From: Rubrimonas cliftonensis
Lineage (GTDB): Bacteria; Pseudomonadota; Alphaproteobacteria; Rhodobacterales; Rhodobacteraceae
NCBI RefSeq assembly: GCF_900107585.1
Contig: NZ_FNQM01000006.1
Coordinates: 1-64,000 of the forward strand
Direction of reading: 5' to 3'
DNA length: 64,000 bases
Shown here: positions 46,005 through 55,861 of the stretch, one piece after another
Layout of the letters: each line of letters opens with the position of its first letter
Numbering within the stretch: position 1 is the stretch's first letter
Program-made: the position numbers and the translations under genes
Notes under the pieces: generated by a model
Told to the model about the DNA's origin: nothing
The model's input: only the letters and a program-made list of their open reading frames with translations
Databases searched by the model: none

Positions 46005-46077
46005 TCGACAAGGCGGCTTGAGACCGCCGCAGGATGGAAGGACCGTTGCTCGCGCCGCCGCGGCGCCTACCTTCAGC

Positions 46078-47052
46078 ATGGGCGGCGTGATCGCGCGGGT
46101 GAGGGGGCGGCAGGTGACGCGAAGGGGATTTCTGGCAGGCGCGGCCGGGCTCGGGGCGGCGATGGCCGCCGCAGCGGCCACGCGCGCCCGGGCCGAACCG
46201 GCCGCCAGCCACCCGCCGCTCGGCGCTTTCGTGACGGTCGAGGGGCTGCGCATCCACTACGTCTCCGAGGGCGAGGGCCCGCCGGTCGTGCTGCTGCACG
46301 GGGCCAGCGGCAACCTGCGCGACTTCACCTTCTCGCTGACCGGTCGGCTCGCGGCGATGGGCATGCGGGCGGTGGCGTTCGACCGGCCCGGCCTTGGCTG
46401 GTCCGACCGGCCGGCCGAGCGCGGCTGGGATCCTGCGGTGCAGGCGCGGGTGCTGCGCGCGGCGAGCGCGGCGCTGGGGGTCGAGGGGCCGGTGGTCGTC
46501 GGCCACAGCTGGGGCGGCGCCGCGGCGATGGCCTGGGCGGTCGACGCGCCGGAGAGCCTGCGCGGCGTGCTGAGCGTCTCGGGCGCCACCTATCCCTGGG
46601 GGACGGGGGTCGGAGCGCTCTACCAGCTCGCAGCGACCGACGCGCTCGGCTGGGCGGTGAGCGGGGCGGCGCGGCTCTGGTACGGCTCCGGCGACCCGCG
46701 CGAACTGCTGGGCGGGATCTTCGAGCCCAACGCCGTGCCGCCGGGCTACGCCGACTATGTCGGCGTGCCGCTGGCGCTGCGCAGCGACGCCTTCCGCAAC
46801 AACGCCGAGGATCTGACCCATCTCGACGCGGCGCTGGCGGCGCAGGCGCCGCGCTACCGGGGGCTGAAGGTTCCGGTCGAAGCCGTGCACGGTCTCGCCG
46901 ACGAGACGGTGTGGGCCTCGGTGCATTCCGAGCCGCTGACAAGCGACGTCGCCCATGGCCGGCTGACGCTGCTGGAGGGCGTCGGCCACATGCCTCACCA
47001 CGTCCGCGAAGACGCCGTGACCGCCGCAGTCGCGCGGCTGGCGGGCCGCTGA
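46078..47052 (+). CDS. Secreted alpha/beta hydrolase
   Basis: A 324-residue protein. A twin-arginine-like leader (TRRGFLAGAAGLGAAMAAAA) precedes an alpha/beta-hydrolase fold: oxyanion motif LLHGASGNLRD, nucleophile elbow GHSWGG, and a terminal catalytic His in EGVGHMPHH. The substrate is unknown; epoxide-, ester- or haloalkane-type hydrolysis are all possible in this family. The ATG at 46078 is used; a GTG at 46114 directly before the Arg-Arg motif is an alternative. Confidence 0.8.
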   Translation: MGGVIARVRGRQVTRRGFLAGAAGLGAAMAAAAATRARAEPAASHPPLGAFVTVEGLRIHYVSEGEGPPVVLLHGASGNLRDFTFSLTGRLAAMGMRAVAFDRPGLGWSDRPAERGWDPAVQARVLRAASAALGVEGPVVVGHSWGGAAAMAWAVDAPESLRGVLSVSGATYPWGTGVGALYQLAATDALGWAVSGAARLWYGSGDPRELLGGIFEPNAVPPGYADYVGVPLALRSDAFRNNAEDLTHLDAALAAQAPRYRGLKVPVEAVHGLADETVWASVHSEPLTSDVAHGRLTLLEGVGHMPHHVREDAVTAAVARLAGR

Positions 47053-47060
47053 ACCGGCAG

Positions 47061-47171
47061 CCCGCCGCGCTTCGCGGCGATGAGTTGGCCCGCCGCGCTT
47101 CGCGGCGATGACGGGGCCGGCCGCGCTTCGCGGCGGCGATTTGCCCCACGCGCTTGGCGGCGTTGACTGGA
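47061..47171. repeat. Four tandem 28-bp repeats with hairpin cores
   Basis: Units begin at 47061, 47089, 47117 and 47145. Each starts CC(C/G)(G/A)C and contains the palindrome CCGCGCTTCGCGG (5-bp stem, 3-base loop), well kept in the first three and decayed in the fourth. They lie between the hydrolase stop and argD, and no unique spacers separate them. They may act as a transcription stop or an mRNA-end structure. Confidence 0.7.
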
Positions 47172-47252
47172 CCGGCCCGCAGTCTTAACCACACAGGCTT
47201 TCGCGGCGTCATCCCGGCGCCCGCGATTTCCTGCGTTTCAGCGGAGGCCGCC

Positions 47253-48437
47253 ATGATCGACGCCGTCCTGCCCACCTACGCGCGCCAGCCCATTGAGGTC
47301 GCGCGCGGCGAGGGATGCTGGCTGGAGGCGACCGACGGGCGACGCTATCTCGATTTCGGCGCGGGGATCGCGGTCAACAGCCTTGGCCACGCCCATCCCC
47401 ACCTCGTCAAGGCGCTGACCGAGCAGGCAGGCAAGGTCTGGCACACGTCCAACCTCTACCGCATTCCCGGCCAGGAGCGGCTGGCCGAGCGGCTGGTCGA
47501 GGCCACTTTCGCGGACACGGTGTTCTTCACCAACTCCGGCGCCGAGGCGATGGAATGCGCGATCAAGATGGCGCGCAAGTTCCAAAGCTTTGCCGGAAAC
47601 CCCGAGCGCGACCGGATCGTGACGTTCACCGGCTCGTTCCACGGCCGCACGCTGGCCACGATCTCCGCCGCCGGCAACGCGAAGTACACCGACGGCTTCG
47701 GCCCGCTGCTGCCCGGTTTCGACCATGTGGCGTTCGGCGACCATGACGCGCTGACGGCTGCGGTGACGAACGAGACGGCGGCGGTGATCCTGGAGCCGGT
47801 GCAGGGCGAGGGCGGGGTGCGGCCCGTGCCGCCGCAGTGCCTGCGCGGCCTGCGCGAGCTCTGCGACGCGCGCGGCGCGCTGCTGATCTTCGACGAGGTG
47901 CAGTGCGGCTACGGGCGCACCGGGCGGCTCTTCGCCCATGAATGGGCCGGGATCGCGCCGGACATCATGGCCGCGGCCAAGGGCATCGGCGGCGGCTTCC
48001 CGCTCGGCGCCTGCCTCGCCACCGAGGCCGCCGCCTCGGGCATGACCGCCGGCTCCCACGGCTCGACCTATGGCGGCAACCCGCTGGCGATGGCGGTGGG
48101 CGAGGCGGTGCTTGACGTCATGCTCGCCGAAGGCTTCCTGCCGCGCGTCTCGGAGGCCGCCGGCCGCCTGCGCCAGCGGCTCGAGGGTGTGGTGAGCGCC
48201 TATCCCGACGTGATCGAGGGCGTGCGCGGCGAGGGGCTGCTGCTCGGCCTGAAATGCGCCGCGCCGAACGTCGCGGTGATCGCCGCCGCGCGCGACGCCG
48301 GCCTGCTGCTCGTCGGCGCGGCGGAGAACGTCGCCCGCGTGCTGCCGCCGCTGATCGTCTCCGACGCGGAGATCGACGAGGGCGCCGCGCGGCTCGAGGC
48401 CGCCTGCGAGGCGGTGCGCAGGGCGGCCGCGGCATGA
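47253..48437 (+). CDS. argD: Acetylornithine aminotransferase
   Basis: A 394-residue PLP enzyme, class III. Recognisable segments are [34 protein letters not shown], the Asp in [15 protein letters not shown] and the PLP-Lys in [14 protein letters not shown]. It makes N-acetylornithine in arginine biosynthesis. The ATG at 47253 has GGAGG upstream. Its stop overlaps argF (ATGA), the common alphaproteobacterial argDF pair. Confidence 0.95.
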   Translation: MIDAVLPTYARQPIEVARGEGCWLEATDGRRYLDFGAGIAVNSLGHAHPHLVKALTEQAGKVWHTSNLYRIPGQERLAERLVEATFADTVFFTNSGAEAMECAIKMARKFQSFAGNPERDRIVTFTGSFHGRTLATISAAGNAKYTDGFGPLLPGFDHVAFGDHDALTAAVTNETAAVILEPVQGEGGVRPVPPQCLRGLRELCDARGALLIFDEVQCGYGRTGRLFAHEWAGIAPDIMAAAKGIGGGFPLGACLATEAAASGMTAGSHGSTYGGNPLAMAVGEAVLDVMLAEGFLPRVSEAAGRLRQRLEGVVSAYPDVIEGVRGEGLLLGLKCAAPNVAVIAAARDAGLLLVGAAENVARVLPPLIVSDAEIDEGAARLEAACEAVRRAAAA

Positions 48438-49366
48438 TGCGGCATTTCCTCGACATCGCCGAGACCGCCGCCGCCGACCTGCGCGCCATCATCGACGCCT
48501 CGCGCGCGATGAAGGATGCGCGCGCCGGCCGCACGCGCGGCGCGCCGGACGACGCGCGTCCGCTCGCCGGGCGCATGCTGGCGATGGTCTTCGAGAAGCC
48601 GTCCACCCGCACCCGCGTCAGCTTCGACATGGCGATGCGCCAGCTCGGCGGCGAGACCATGCTGCTGAACGGCTCGGAGATGCAGCTCGGCCGCGGCGAG
48701 AGCCTCGCCGACACCGGCCGCGTGCTGAGCCGCTACGTCGACGCGATCATGCTGCGCACCACCGGCCACGAGAAGCTGATGGAGATGGCGGAGGCCGCCA
48801 GCGTGCCGGTCATCAACGCGCTGACCGACGACAGCCACCCCTGCCAGATCATGGCCGACATCATGACCATCGAGGAGCATCGCGGGCCGATCGCCGGCAA
48901 GAAGCTCGCCTGGACGGGCGACGGCAACAACCTCGCGCAGACCTTCATCGAGGCCGCGCCGCGCTTCGACTTCGACCTCAGCCTCGCCACCCCCGAGACG
49001 CTGGACGTCGCCGAGCGCTACCTGACCCGCGCCCGCGCGGAGGGCGGGCGCATCGTCACCACCCGCGACCCGGCGGAGGCGGCGGCCGGCGCCGACGCCG
49101 TCATCACCGACACATGGCTCTCGATGCACGACACCGGCGAGGCGCGCGAGCGTCGCCACAACCTGCTGAGGCCCTATCAGGTCGACGCCCGCCTGATGGC
49201 GCGGGCGAAGCCCGACGCGCTGTTCCTGCACTGCCTGCCGGCGCATCGCGGCGAGGAGGCCACCGCCGAGGTCATGGACGGGCCGCAATCGGTGATCTTC
49301 GACGAGGCCGAGAACCGCCTGCACGCGCAGAAGGGCATCCTGCGCTGGTGCCTCGGCGCGCTCTAG
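48434..49366 (+). CDS. argF: Ornithine carbamoyltransferase
   Basis: A 310-residue transferase with the carbamoyl-phosphate motif [10 protein letters not shown], the ornithine-side motifs DDSHPCQI and [10 protein letters not shown], and normal length. It converts ornithine to citrulline. ATG ATG doublet; the first overlaps the argD stop. Confidence 0.95.
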   Translation: MMRHFLDIAETAAADLRAIIDASRAMKDARAGRTRGAPDDARPLAGRMLAMVFEKPSTRTRVSFDMAMRQLGGETMLLNGSEMQLGRGESLADTGRVLSRYVDAIMLRTTGHEKLMEMAEAASVPVINALTDDSHPCQIMADIMTIEEHRGPIAGKKLAWTGDGNNLAQTFIEAAPRFDFDLSLATPETLDVAERYLTRARAEGGRIVTTRDPAEAAAGADAVITDTWLSMHDTGEARERRHNLLRPYQVDARLMARAKPDALFLHCLPAHRGEEATAEVMDGPQSVIFDEAENRLHAQKGILRWCLGAL

Positions 49367-49595
49367 GCGCCCGAGCCGCCGCGCAGGGACGCGCCGGCGC
49401 CCGTCTCCCATGCCCGCTTGCTTCCCGCACGGCGCGTCGGCACTATCTTTCGGTGAGCGCCGCGGGGCGCGCCGCGTGGCCCGGGCCCGGCGGGCGGCGG
49501 AGGGCGCGGAACTTTTTCGGACCTGACGGATTGCGGGCCCGGCGCCGCCGCGCACCTGGCCCGACGCCGGTCGGGTCGGTGCAGGGGAGGCCGGC

Positions 49596-52500
49596 ATGGA
49601 CCTTCGCGACGTCTCGCTTTCGGACCGTTTCGACCTCGGCAAGCGGTCGGTGCTGCTGTCGGGCGTCCAGGCGCTGACCCGCGCCGCGCTGATGCAGCGC
49701 GCGCGCGACGCGGCGGCGGGGCTCGACACCGCCGGCTACGTCACCGGCTATCGCGGCTCGCCCCTCGGCGCCGTCGACCAGACTTTTGCGCGCGAGGGCA
49801 GGCGCCTGGCGGCGGCGAAGGTCGTCTTCCAGCCGGGGCTGAACGAGGATCTCGCCGCCACCGCCTGCTGGGGAACGCAGCAGGCGCAGCTGCGCGGGGA
49901 AGGCCGCCATGCGGGCGTCTTCGCCATGTGGTATGGCAAGGGGCCGGGCGTCGACCGCACGGGCGACGTCTTCCGCCACGCGAATTTCGCCGGCACGGCG
50001 CCGCTCGGCGGCGTCCTCGCCGTCATGGGCGATGACCACACCTGCGAAAGCTCCACCACCTGCCACCAGAGCGATCTGGCGATGCTCGACGCGATGATCC
50101 CGGTGCTCTCGCCGGCCGGCGTGCAGGAGGTGCTCGACTTCTCGCTGATGGGCTGGGCGCTGAGCCGCTACGCCGGCCTCTGGGTCGGGCTCAAATGCCT
50201 CAAGGACACGGTGGAGGTCGTCGAGGTCGTCGACGGGGACCCCCACCGCCTGAACATCGTCGAGCCGCCGGATTTCGCCATGCCCGAGGGCGGCGTCTCC
50301 ATCCGCCTCCACGACACGCCGCAGGCGCAGGAGGCGCGGATGCACGAGGTGAAGCGCCACGCCGCGCTCGCCTTCGCCCGCGCCAACGGGCTCGACCGCC
50401 GCACCCATGGCCGCGCCGGCGCCCGGATCGGCCTCGTCGCCTCCGGCAAGAGCTGGCTCGACCTCGTCCATGCGCTGGAGCTGCTGGGGATCGACGAGGC
50501 CGCCTGCGAGCGGCTCGGCCTCACCGTCTGGAAGATCGGCATGGTCTGGCCCGTCGAGGGCGTCGCGCTCTCGGCCTGGGCCGAGGGGCTGGAGCTGATG
50601 GTGGTGGTGGAGGAGAAGCGCCCCGTCATCGAGGCCCAGATCAAGGAGGCGCTCTACAACAACCCCGCCGCGAGCCGCCCCCGCATCATCGGCGGGCGCG
50701 ACGAGGCGGGCCGCATCCTGTTCAGGGAGACCATGGCGCTCGACCCGGTGGAGATCGCGCTGGCGCTCGCCGGCCTCCTGCGCGGCGAGGGCGCGACGAC
50801 GCCGGAGGTCGCGGCGCGCGCCGAGGCGCTGGCGCAGGCCGGTCGCGGCGCCAACGCTGAAGTGATCGCCGAGCGCCAGCCCTGGTTCTGCGCCGGCTGC
50901 CCGCACAATTCCTCCACGAAGCTGCCCGAGGGCGCCCGCGCCTATGCCGGCATCGGCTGCCACTACATGGTGCAGTGGATGGACCGCGAGACCGAGGGCT
51001 TCACCCACATGGGCGGCGAGGGCGCCAACTGGATCGGCGAAGCGCATTTCTCCTCCCGCGCGCATGTCTTCCAGAACATGGGCGACGGCACCTACAACCA
51101 TTCCGGCGTCCAGAGCATCCGCGCCGCCGTGGCCGCCGGGACGACTATCACCTTCAAGATCCTCTACAACGACGCCGTGGCGATGACCGGGGGCCAGGCC
51201 AACGAGGGCGGGCTGGACGCCTATCGCATCGTGGAGGAGCTGCGCGCGATGGGCGTGAAGCGCATCGTCGCCGTCCACGACCCCAAGGAGGCGTTCGAGC
51301 CCGCGCGCCTGCCCGCCAACGTGCGGGCCGAGACGCGCGACCGGCTGATGGCGGTCCAGCGCGAACTGGAGTCCGTTCCCGGCGTCACGGCCATCGTCTA
51401 CGTCCAGACCTGCGCCGCGGAGAAGCGCCGCCGCCGCAAGCACGGCGCCTTCCCCGACCCCGACATGCGCGTTTTCATCAACCCCGAGGTCTGCGAGGGC
51501 TGCGGCGACTGCTCGGCGAAGTCGAACTGCGTCGCGGTCACGCCCCTGGAGACGAAGCTGGGGCGCAAGCGCCAGATCGACCAGTCGGCCTGCAACAAGG
51601 ATTTTTCCTGCCTCGAAGGCTTCTGCCCCAGCTTCGTGACGCTGCACGGCGCGAAACCCCGCAAGGCCGCCGGGGCAAGCGTCGCCCTTCCCGACTTGCC
51701 CGAGCCGGAGGTTCCGCCGCTCGACCGCATCTGGAACACCGTCATCACCGGCGTCGGCGGCACCGGCGTCGTCACCGTCGGCGCGCTGCTGAGCATGGCC
51801 GCGCATCTGGAGGGCAGGGGCGCCGGCGAGATGCAGATGGCCGGCCTCGCGCAGAAGGGCGGCGCCGTCTCCATCCACGTCCGCATCGCGCCGAAGCCGT
51901 CCGACATCACCGCCATCCGCGTCTCGACCGGCGAGGCGGACGCAGTGATCGGCGGCGATCTCGTGGTCGCGGCCGGGCCGAAGGCGCTGGCGACCATGGC
52001 GCGCGGCCGCACCGGCGTCGTCTGCAACGAGCACGAGATCGTCACGGGCCGCTTCGTGAAGGACGGCGCGTTCTCGCTGCCGTCCGAGCGGCTGCGCCGG
52101 GCGCTGGAGGCGCGTGTCGGGGCGGACGCCGTCGCCTGGCTCGACGCCACGCGGCTGGCCGAGAAGCTGGTCGGAGACGCGATCTACGCCAATGTGCTGA
52201 TGCTCGGCGCGGCGTGGCAGCGCGGCCTCGTGCCGCTGTCGCGGGCGGCGCTGATGCGCGCCATCGAACTGAACGGCGCCGGCGTCGAGGGCAACAAGCT
52301 GGCCTTCGGGATCGGCCGCTGGGCGGCGGTCGACCCGGCCGCCGCCCGCGCGGCGCTGGGCGAGGCGGCGCCCTTGGACGAGACGCTCGACGCGCTGATC
52401 TCCGACCGCGCCGCGCGCCTGACGGCCTACCAGAGCCGGCGCTGGGCGCGGCGCTTCGAGGCCGCGGTCGCCGCCCTGCGCGCCGCCGAGGCGCGCGTCG

Positions 52501-53039
52501 CGCCGGGCGCCGAGGCGCTGACGCGGGCGGCGGCCGTCAGCCTGCACAAGCTGATGTCCTACAAGGACGAATACGAGGTCGCGCGGCTCCACGCCGAGAC
52601 GCTTCGGGCGGCGGTCGCCGAGGGTTTCGAGGGCGTGGAGCGCATCGAGCTCCACCTCGCCCCGCCGCTGCTGGCGCGAAAAGGCCCCGACGGCCACCCG
52701 CGCAAGGCCAGCTTCGGACCGTGGATGCTGCGCGCCTTCGGCCTGCTGCGCCGGGGCAAGGCGTTGCGCGGCACGCCGCTCGACCCGTTCGGCTGGACCG
52801 CCGAACGCCGCATGGAGCGCCGTCTGATCTCCGAGTTCCGCGCCGATCTCGTCCGGCTCGTCGCGAAGCTGACGCCCGAAAGCCATGCGCTCGCTGTCGA
52901 AATGGCGTCATGGCCGCAGGACGTGAAGGGCTTCGGCCATGTGAAGGCGGCGAACGCGGCGCGGGCCGACGCCCGCCGCGCGCAGCTGTGGGAGGCGTTC
53001 GACCGCGGCGGCGCGCCGCTCGCGCAGGCGGCGGAGTAG
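49596..53039 (+). CDS. Indolepyruvate ferredoxin oxidoreductase family, fused alpha-beta
   Basis: A 1147-residue fusion. The N-terminal pyruvate-ferredoxin-like transketolase part is at about 1-400. The TPP domain is at about 420-620 (FCAGCPHNSSTKLPEG, GGEGANWIG, MGDGTYNHSG). A ferredoxin-like segment carries CEGCGDCSAKSNC ... CNKDFSCLEGFC. The C-terminal IorB-like gamma domain starts at about 705 (TVITGVGGTGVVTVGALL). It decarboxylates aryl-pyruvates or related 2-oxo acids to acyl-CoA, linked to ferredoxin, in the degradation of aromatic amino acids. GGGGAGG precedes the ATG. It stands alone. Confidence 0.92.
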   Translation: MDLRDVSLSDRFDLGKRSVLLSGVQALTRAALMQRARDAAAGLDTAGYVTGYRGSPLGAVDQTFAREGRRLAAAKVVFQPGLNEDLAATACWGTQQAQLRGEGRHAGVFAMWYGKGPGVDRTGDVFRHANFAGTAPLGGVLAVMGDDHTCESSTTCHQSDLAMLDAMIPVLSPAGVQEVLDFSLMGWALSRYAGLWVGLKCLKDTVEVVEVVDGDPHRLNIVEPPDFAMPEGGVSIRLHDTPQAQEARMHEVKRHAALAFARANGLDRRTHGRAGARIGLVASGKSWLDLVHALELLGIDEAACERLGLTVWKIGMVWPVEGVALSAWAEGLELMVVVEEKRPVIEAQIKEALYNNPAASRPRIIGGRDEAGRILFRETMALDPVEIALALAGLLRGEGATTPEVAARAEALAQAGRGANAEVIAERQPWFCAGCPHNSSTKLPEGARAYAGIGCHYMVQWMDRETEGFTHMGGEGANWIGEAHFSSRAHVFQNMGDGTYNHSGVQSIRAAVAAGTTITFKILYNDAVAMTGGQANEGGLDAYRIVEELRAMGVKRIVAVHDPKEAFEPARLPANVRAETRDRLMAVQRELESVPGVTAIVYVQTCAAEKRRRRKHGAFPDPDMRVFINPEVCEGCGDCSAKSNCVAVTPLETKLGRKRQIDQSACNKDFSCLEGFCPSFVTLHGAKPRKAAGASVALPDLPEPEVPPLDRIWNTVITGVGGTGVVTVGALLSMAAHLEGRGAGEMQMAGLAQKGGAVSIHVRIAPKPSDITAIRVSTGEADAVIGGDLVVAAGPKALATMARGRTGVVCNEHEIVTGRFVKDGAFSLPSERLRRALEARVGADAVAWLDATRLAEKLVGDAIYANVLMLGAAWQRGLVPLSRAALMRAIELNGAGVEGNKLAFGIGRWAAVDPAAARAALGEAAPLDETLDALISDRAARLTAYQSRRWARRFEAAVAALRAAEARVAPGAEALTRAAAVSLHKLMSYKDEYEVARLHAETLRAAVAEGFEGVERIELHLAPPLLARKGPDGHPRKASFGPWMLRAFGLLRRGKALRGTPLDPFGWTAERRMERRLISEFRADLVRLVAKLTPESHALAVEMASWPQDVKGFGHVKAANAARADARRAQLWEAFDRGGAPLAQAAE

Positions 53040-53064
53040 ACGGCCCGCTCGCGCAGGCGGCGGA
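53016..53064. repeat. Short duplication at the 3' end of the oxidoreductase gene
   Basis: CCGCTCGCGCAGGCGGCGGA occurs at 53016-53035 and again at 53045-53064, with the stop codon of the gene between them. It looks like a local tandem duplication of the gene's last bases. Confidence 0.8.
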
Positions 53065-53243
53065 TGAGACGACGCCATGTTCGGAAAGCGCGGCGGTCGG
53101 TAAGCGCGGGTTTCAGCCTTCCGCGGCGAACGGGCGGAGCCCCCGAGGAAGGGCGCGGCCCGTGCTGGCCGCACGGGCAAAGGGTCGAGCGATGCGCCTT
53201 CGGTCCACCGACCGCCTTGTGCGCATCTTGGCCGAAGTTTTTC

Positions 53244-54056
53244 TCAGCGGCGTTCCAGACTTCCGCCGCGCAGGCGGCGGAACGGGAGCCCCAGCGAGAA
53301 CCACAGGCGCGAGGGCTCGCCGCTTCGCCAGGGCGCCAGCCCGATCTTCATCCCGTCATGCCCGCCCGCCGGCTGCGCGAGGTAGACGCCGAAAAGGCGG
53401 TCCCAGACGCTGAGGTTGAAGCCGAAATTCGTGTCGTGCTCGCGCCGGTCCACCGAATGGTGCACCCGGTGCATGTCGGGCGTGACGATCACCAGACGCA
53501 GCCAGCGGTCGAGCCGATCCGGCAGGCGGATGTTGGCGTGGTTGAACATGGCGCAGCCGTTGAGGATCACCTCGAACGCCACCACCGCCAGCGCCGCCGG
53601 CCCCAGCGCGTAGACCAGCGCGATCTTGAGCGCCATCGACAGCGCGATCTCGCCGGGGTGGAAGCGGATCGCCGTGGTCACGTCGATGTCGGGGTCGGCA
53701 TGGTGGACCTGATGCAGCCGCCAGAGCGCGGGAACGTGATGGCTCGCGACATGCTGCGCCCATATCGCGAAGTCGAGGATCACGAGCGTCAGCGCGAACT
53801 CGATCCACGCAGGCCAGGCGAGCGCGTTGAACAGACCCCAGCCCTGCGCCTGCGCATCCAGCGCCGCGCCGACCGCCGCCAGCGGAAACAGCAGCCGCAC
53901 CGCGACCGTGTCGAGCGCCGCGATCGCCCAGTTCGTCGTCCAGCGCCGCGGCTTCGGCTGCTCCAGCGCGCGGCGCGGCGCGAACAGCTCCAGCGCGGCC
54001 ATGGCGCCGAACACCCCCAGAAAGACGCTCAGCCGCAGCGCGGGCTCCCAGTCCAT
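53244..54056 (-). CDS. Sterol desaturase / fatty-acid hydroxylase family membrane protein
   Basis: A 270-residue membrane protein with the histidine clusters of the family: HVASHHV, HQVHHAD and HRVHHS, plus a fourth His near HDTNFG. These bind a diiron centre on the cytoplasmic side between membrane helices. It likely hydroxylates or desaturates a lipid chain (sterol, carotenoid or fatty acid); the substrate is not fixed by sequence. Confidence 0.88.
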   Translation of the reverse strand: MDWEPALRLSVFLGVFGAMAALELFAPRRALEQPKPRRWTTNWAIAALDTVAVRLLFPLAAVGAALDAQAQGWGLFNALAWPAWIEFALTLVILDFAIWAQHVASHHVPALWRLHQVHHADPDIDVTTAIRFHPGEIALSMALKIALVYALGPAALAVVAFEVILNGCAMFNHANIRLPDRLDRWLRLVIVTPDMHRVHHSVDRREHDTNFGFNLSVWDRLFGVYLAQPAGGHDGMKIGLAPWRSGEPSRLWFSLGLPFRRLRGGSLERR

Positions 54057-54166
54057 CGCACACCTCCTCCGTGAAGCCGAGATATATGCGCGATTTCCCG
54101 AGCAGCCAGCGCTTGGCGGCCGCCGTCGCGCGCTATGTTATCAGATGTGAATCGGGAGTAACCGCC

Positions 54167-54916
54167 ATGCGCGCACGCGCCACAGCACGCCTCGCCGCCT
54201 CGACTCTCTCGCTCGCGCTGCTCGCCGCGCCGCTCCAGGCGAGCCGCGATGGCGGCGTAGCCTACGACGTCGCCATCGCCGGCATTCCCATCGGCGAGGC
54301 GCAGATGACGCTGACGCGCGAGAACGGGCGCTATGTGCTGACCGGCGCGGCCGATGTCGGGTTCCTGTTCTGGGGCGGAAACGGCGTCGCGACGGCCGAG
54401 GGGCGCGAGGCCGACGGCCGCTTCCTGCCCGAGCGCTACCGCCTCAGCTACGAGGGCGTCACCAGACCGGGGGCGGTGGCCATCGATTTTCGGGACGGCG
54501 CGCCGGCGCGGTGGGACCGTGAGCCGCCGATCCCGCCGGAATACGCCGAGGGCCGCACGCCGCTGGCCCCGGAACGGCTGGCGGGCGCGCTCGACCCTCT
54601 GACGGCGCTGGCGATCCCGGCGGGGCGGGGTGTTTCGCCCGAGGCGCTCTGCAGCCGCATCCTGCCCGTCTTCAGCGGCTATACGCGCTTCGACCTCGAA
54701 CTGACCGGGGCCTCCCGCGTCGAGGACGGCGCGGTGGACTGCGCGGCGCGCTATCGCGCGGTAGCCGGGCACCGCGAGAACTCCTCCAGCGTTGAGCGCA
54801 TGAGCCGGCCCGACGCGCTGAAAGTGGCGCTCGCGCCCATCGCCGAGGGCGTCTGGGGGCCTGCGCGCATCGAGATCGCGACGCGGTTTGGTCCGCTGGA
54901 GATCGCGCGCCGCTGA
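54167..54916 (+). CDS. DUF3108 periplasmic protein
   Basis: A 249-residue protein with a signal peptide (ARLAASTLSLALLAAPLQAS) and the DUF3108 beta-barrel pattern (YDVAIAGIPIGEAQMTL, RFLPERYRLSYEGV, IATRFGPLEIARR). The family is lipocalin-like and uncharacterised. CGGGAG lies 8 bases before the ATG at 54167; the longer upstream frame has no ribosome site. It is divergent from the sterol desaturase gene. Confidence 0.82.
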   Translation: MRARATARLAASTLSLALLAAPLQASRDGGVAYDVAIAGIPIGEAQMTLTRENGRYVLTGAADVGFLFWGGNGVATAEGREADGRFLPERYRLSYEGVTRPGAVAIDFRDGAPARWDREPPIPPEYAEGRTPLAPERLAGALDPLTALAIPAGRGVSPEALCSRILPVFSGYTRFDLELTGASRVEDGAVDCAARYRAVAGHRENSSSVERMSRPDALKVALAPIAEGVWGPARIEIATRFGPLEIARR

Positions 54917-55027
54917 ATTTTTCGCCGTTTTCGCGACAGTGTGGCGACGCCATGGGCGTTGTATCCGGAGGCGAGGATGGCGACGTTCCGCCGGCGCAAT
55001 CGTTGCGCCGATGCGGGAGATGACGCC

Positions 55028-55858
55028 ATGGCCGAGACCGTCCTTCGGGAAGCCCGACCCTCCGAGCCCTGCCCGGCGACAGCCGCGCCGGTGTCCATCG
55101 CCTCCGTCACGCTCGCCGCGCAGGCGCCCGAGGCGCTCGCCGGCTTCTACGAGCGCCTTGGGCTGACACGCCTGCCGGGGGAGGCGGGCGCCGTCCGCCT
55201 CGGCGTCGGCGATGCGACGCTGCTGCGCCTCACCCAGGCGACGCTGCCGGCCGCGAAGGCCGCAGGCCTGTTCCATACCGCCCTGCTGCTGCCCTCGCGC
55301 GCCGCCCTCGGCCGCTGGCTCGCCGCCATGCGCGACGGCGGCGTGGCCTTCACCGGCGCCGCCGATCACGACGTCAGCGAGGCGCTCTATCTCGACGATC
55401 CGGAGGGCAACGGCGTTGAGGTCTACGCCGACCGCCCGGCCGCGGACTGGCTGCGCGACGGGGACGGCTACGCGATGACCACCCGGCCGATGGACGTCGA
55501 GGCCGTCCTCGCGACGGGCGGCGGCGCCGACGCCGCGATGCCGGCGGGAACCTGCGTCGGCCATGTCCACCTGCGCGCGGCGGACATTGCGGCGGCCGAG
55601 CGGCTCTATGTCGAGGGTCTCGGCATGGCCGTCACGCATCGCGGCCCGTCCGCGGCGTGGCTCGGCGCCGGCGGCTACCATCACCACCTCGCCGTCAACG
55701 CCTGGGCCGGTCCCCTGCCGCCGCGCGAGGCCGGCCAGCCCGGCCTCGAGGCGATCGTCCTGCGCGCGGCGGCCGACGTGAGGCCGCAGGTCTCCGCCGC
55801 GCTTGCGGCGGCGACATGGCGCGACCCGTCCGGCGCGGCGCTGGCGCTGGAGCCCTGA
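55028..55858 (+). CDS. VOC-family (glyoxalase/ring-cleavage-like) protein
   Basis: A 276-residue protein with two VOC modules (about 20-140 and 175-270), resembling CatE-type extradiol dioxygenases. Metal-ligand positions are partly visible (FHTALLLP, EVYADRP, GHVHLRAADI, HHHLAVNAW). Whether it is a dioxygenase, lyase or binding protein cannot be settled. It ends 3 bp from argB on the other strand. Confidence 0.78.
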   Translation: MAETVLREARPSEPCPATAAPVSIASVTLAAQAPEALAGFYERLGLTRLPGEAGAVRLGVGDATLLRLTQATLPAAKAAGLFHTALLLPSRAALGRWLAAMRDGGVAFTGAADHDVSEALYLDDPEGNGVEVYADRPAADWLRDGDGYAMTTRPMDVEAVLATGGGADAAMPAGTCVGHVHLRAADIAAAERLYVEGLGMAVTHRGPSAAWLGAGGYHHHLAVNAWAGPLPPREAGQPGLEAIVLRAAADVRPQVSAALAAATWRDPSGAALALEP

Positions 55859-55861
55859 GCC

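Noticed and set aside
47061-47171. A possible CRISPR array
   Set aside because: The 28-bp units follow each other directly, with no unique spacers and no cas genes in the window.
49443-52886. A 1147-codon open frame on the - strand
   Set aside because: It is antisense to the fused indolepyruvate oxidoreductase, which has clear cofactor motifs. The opposing frame has none.
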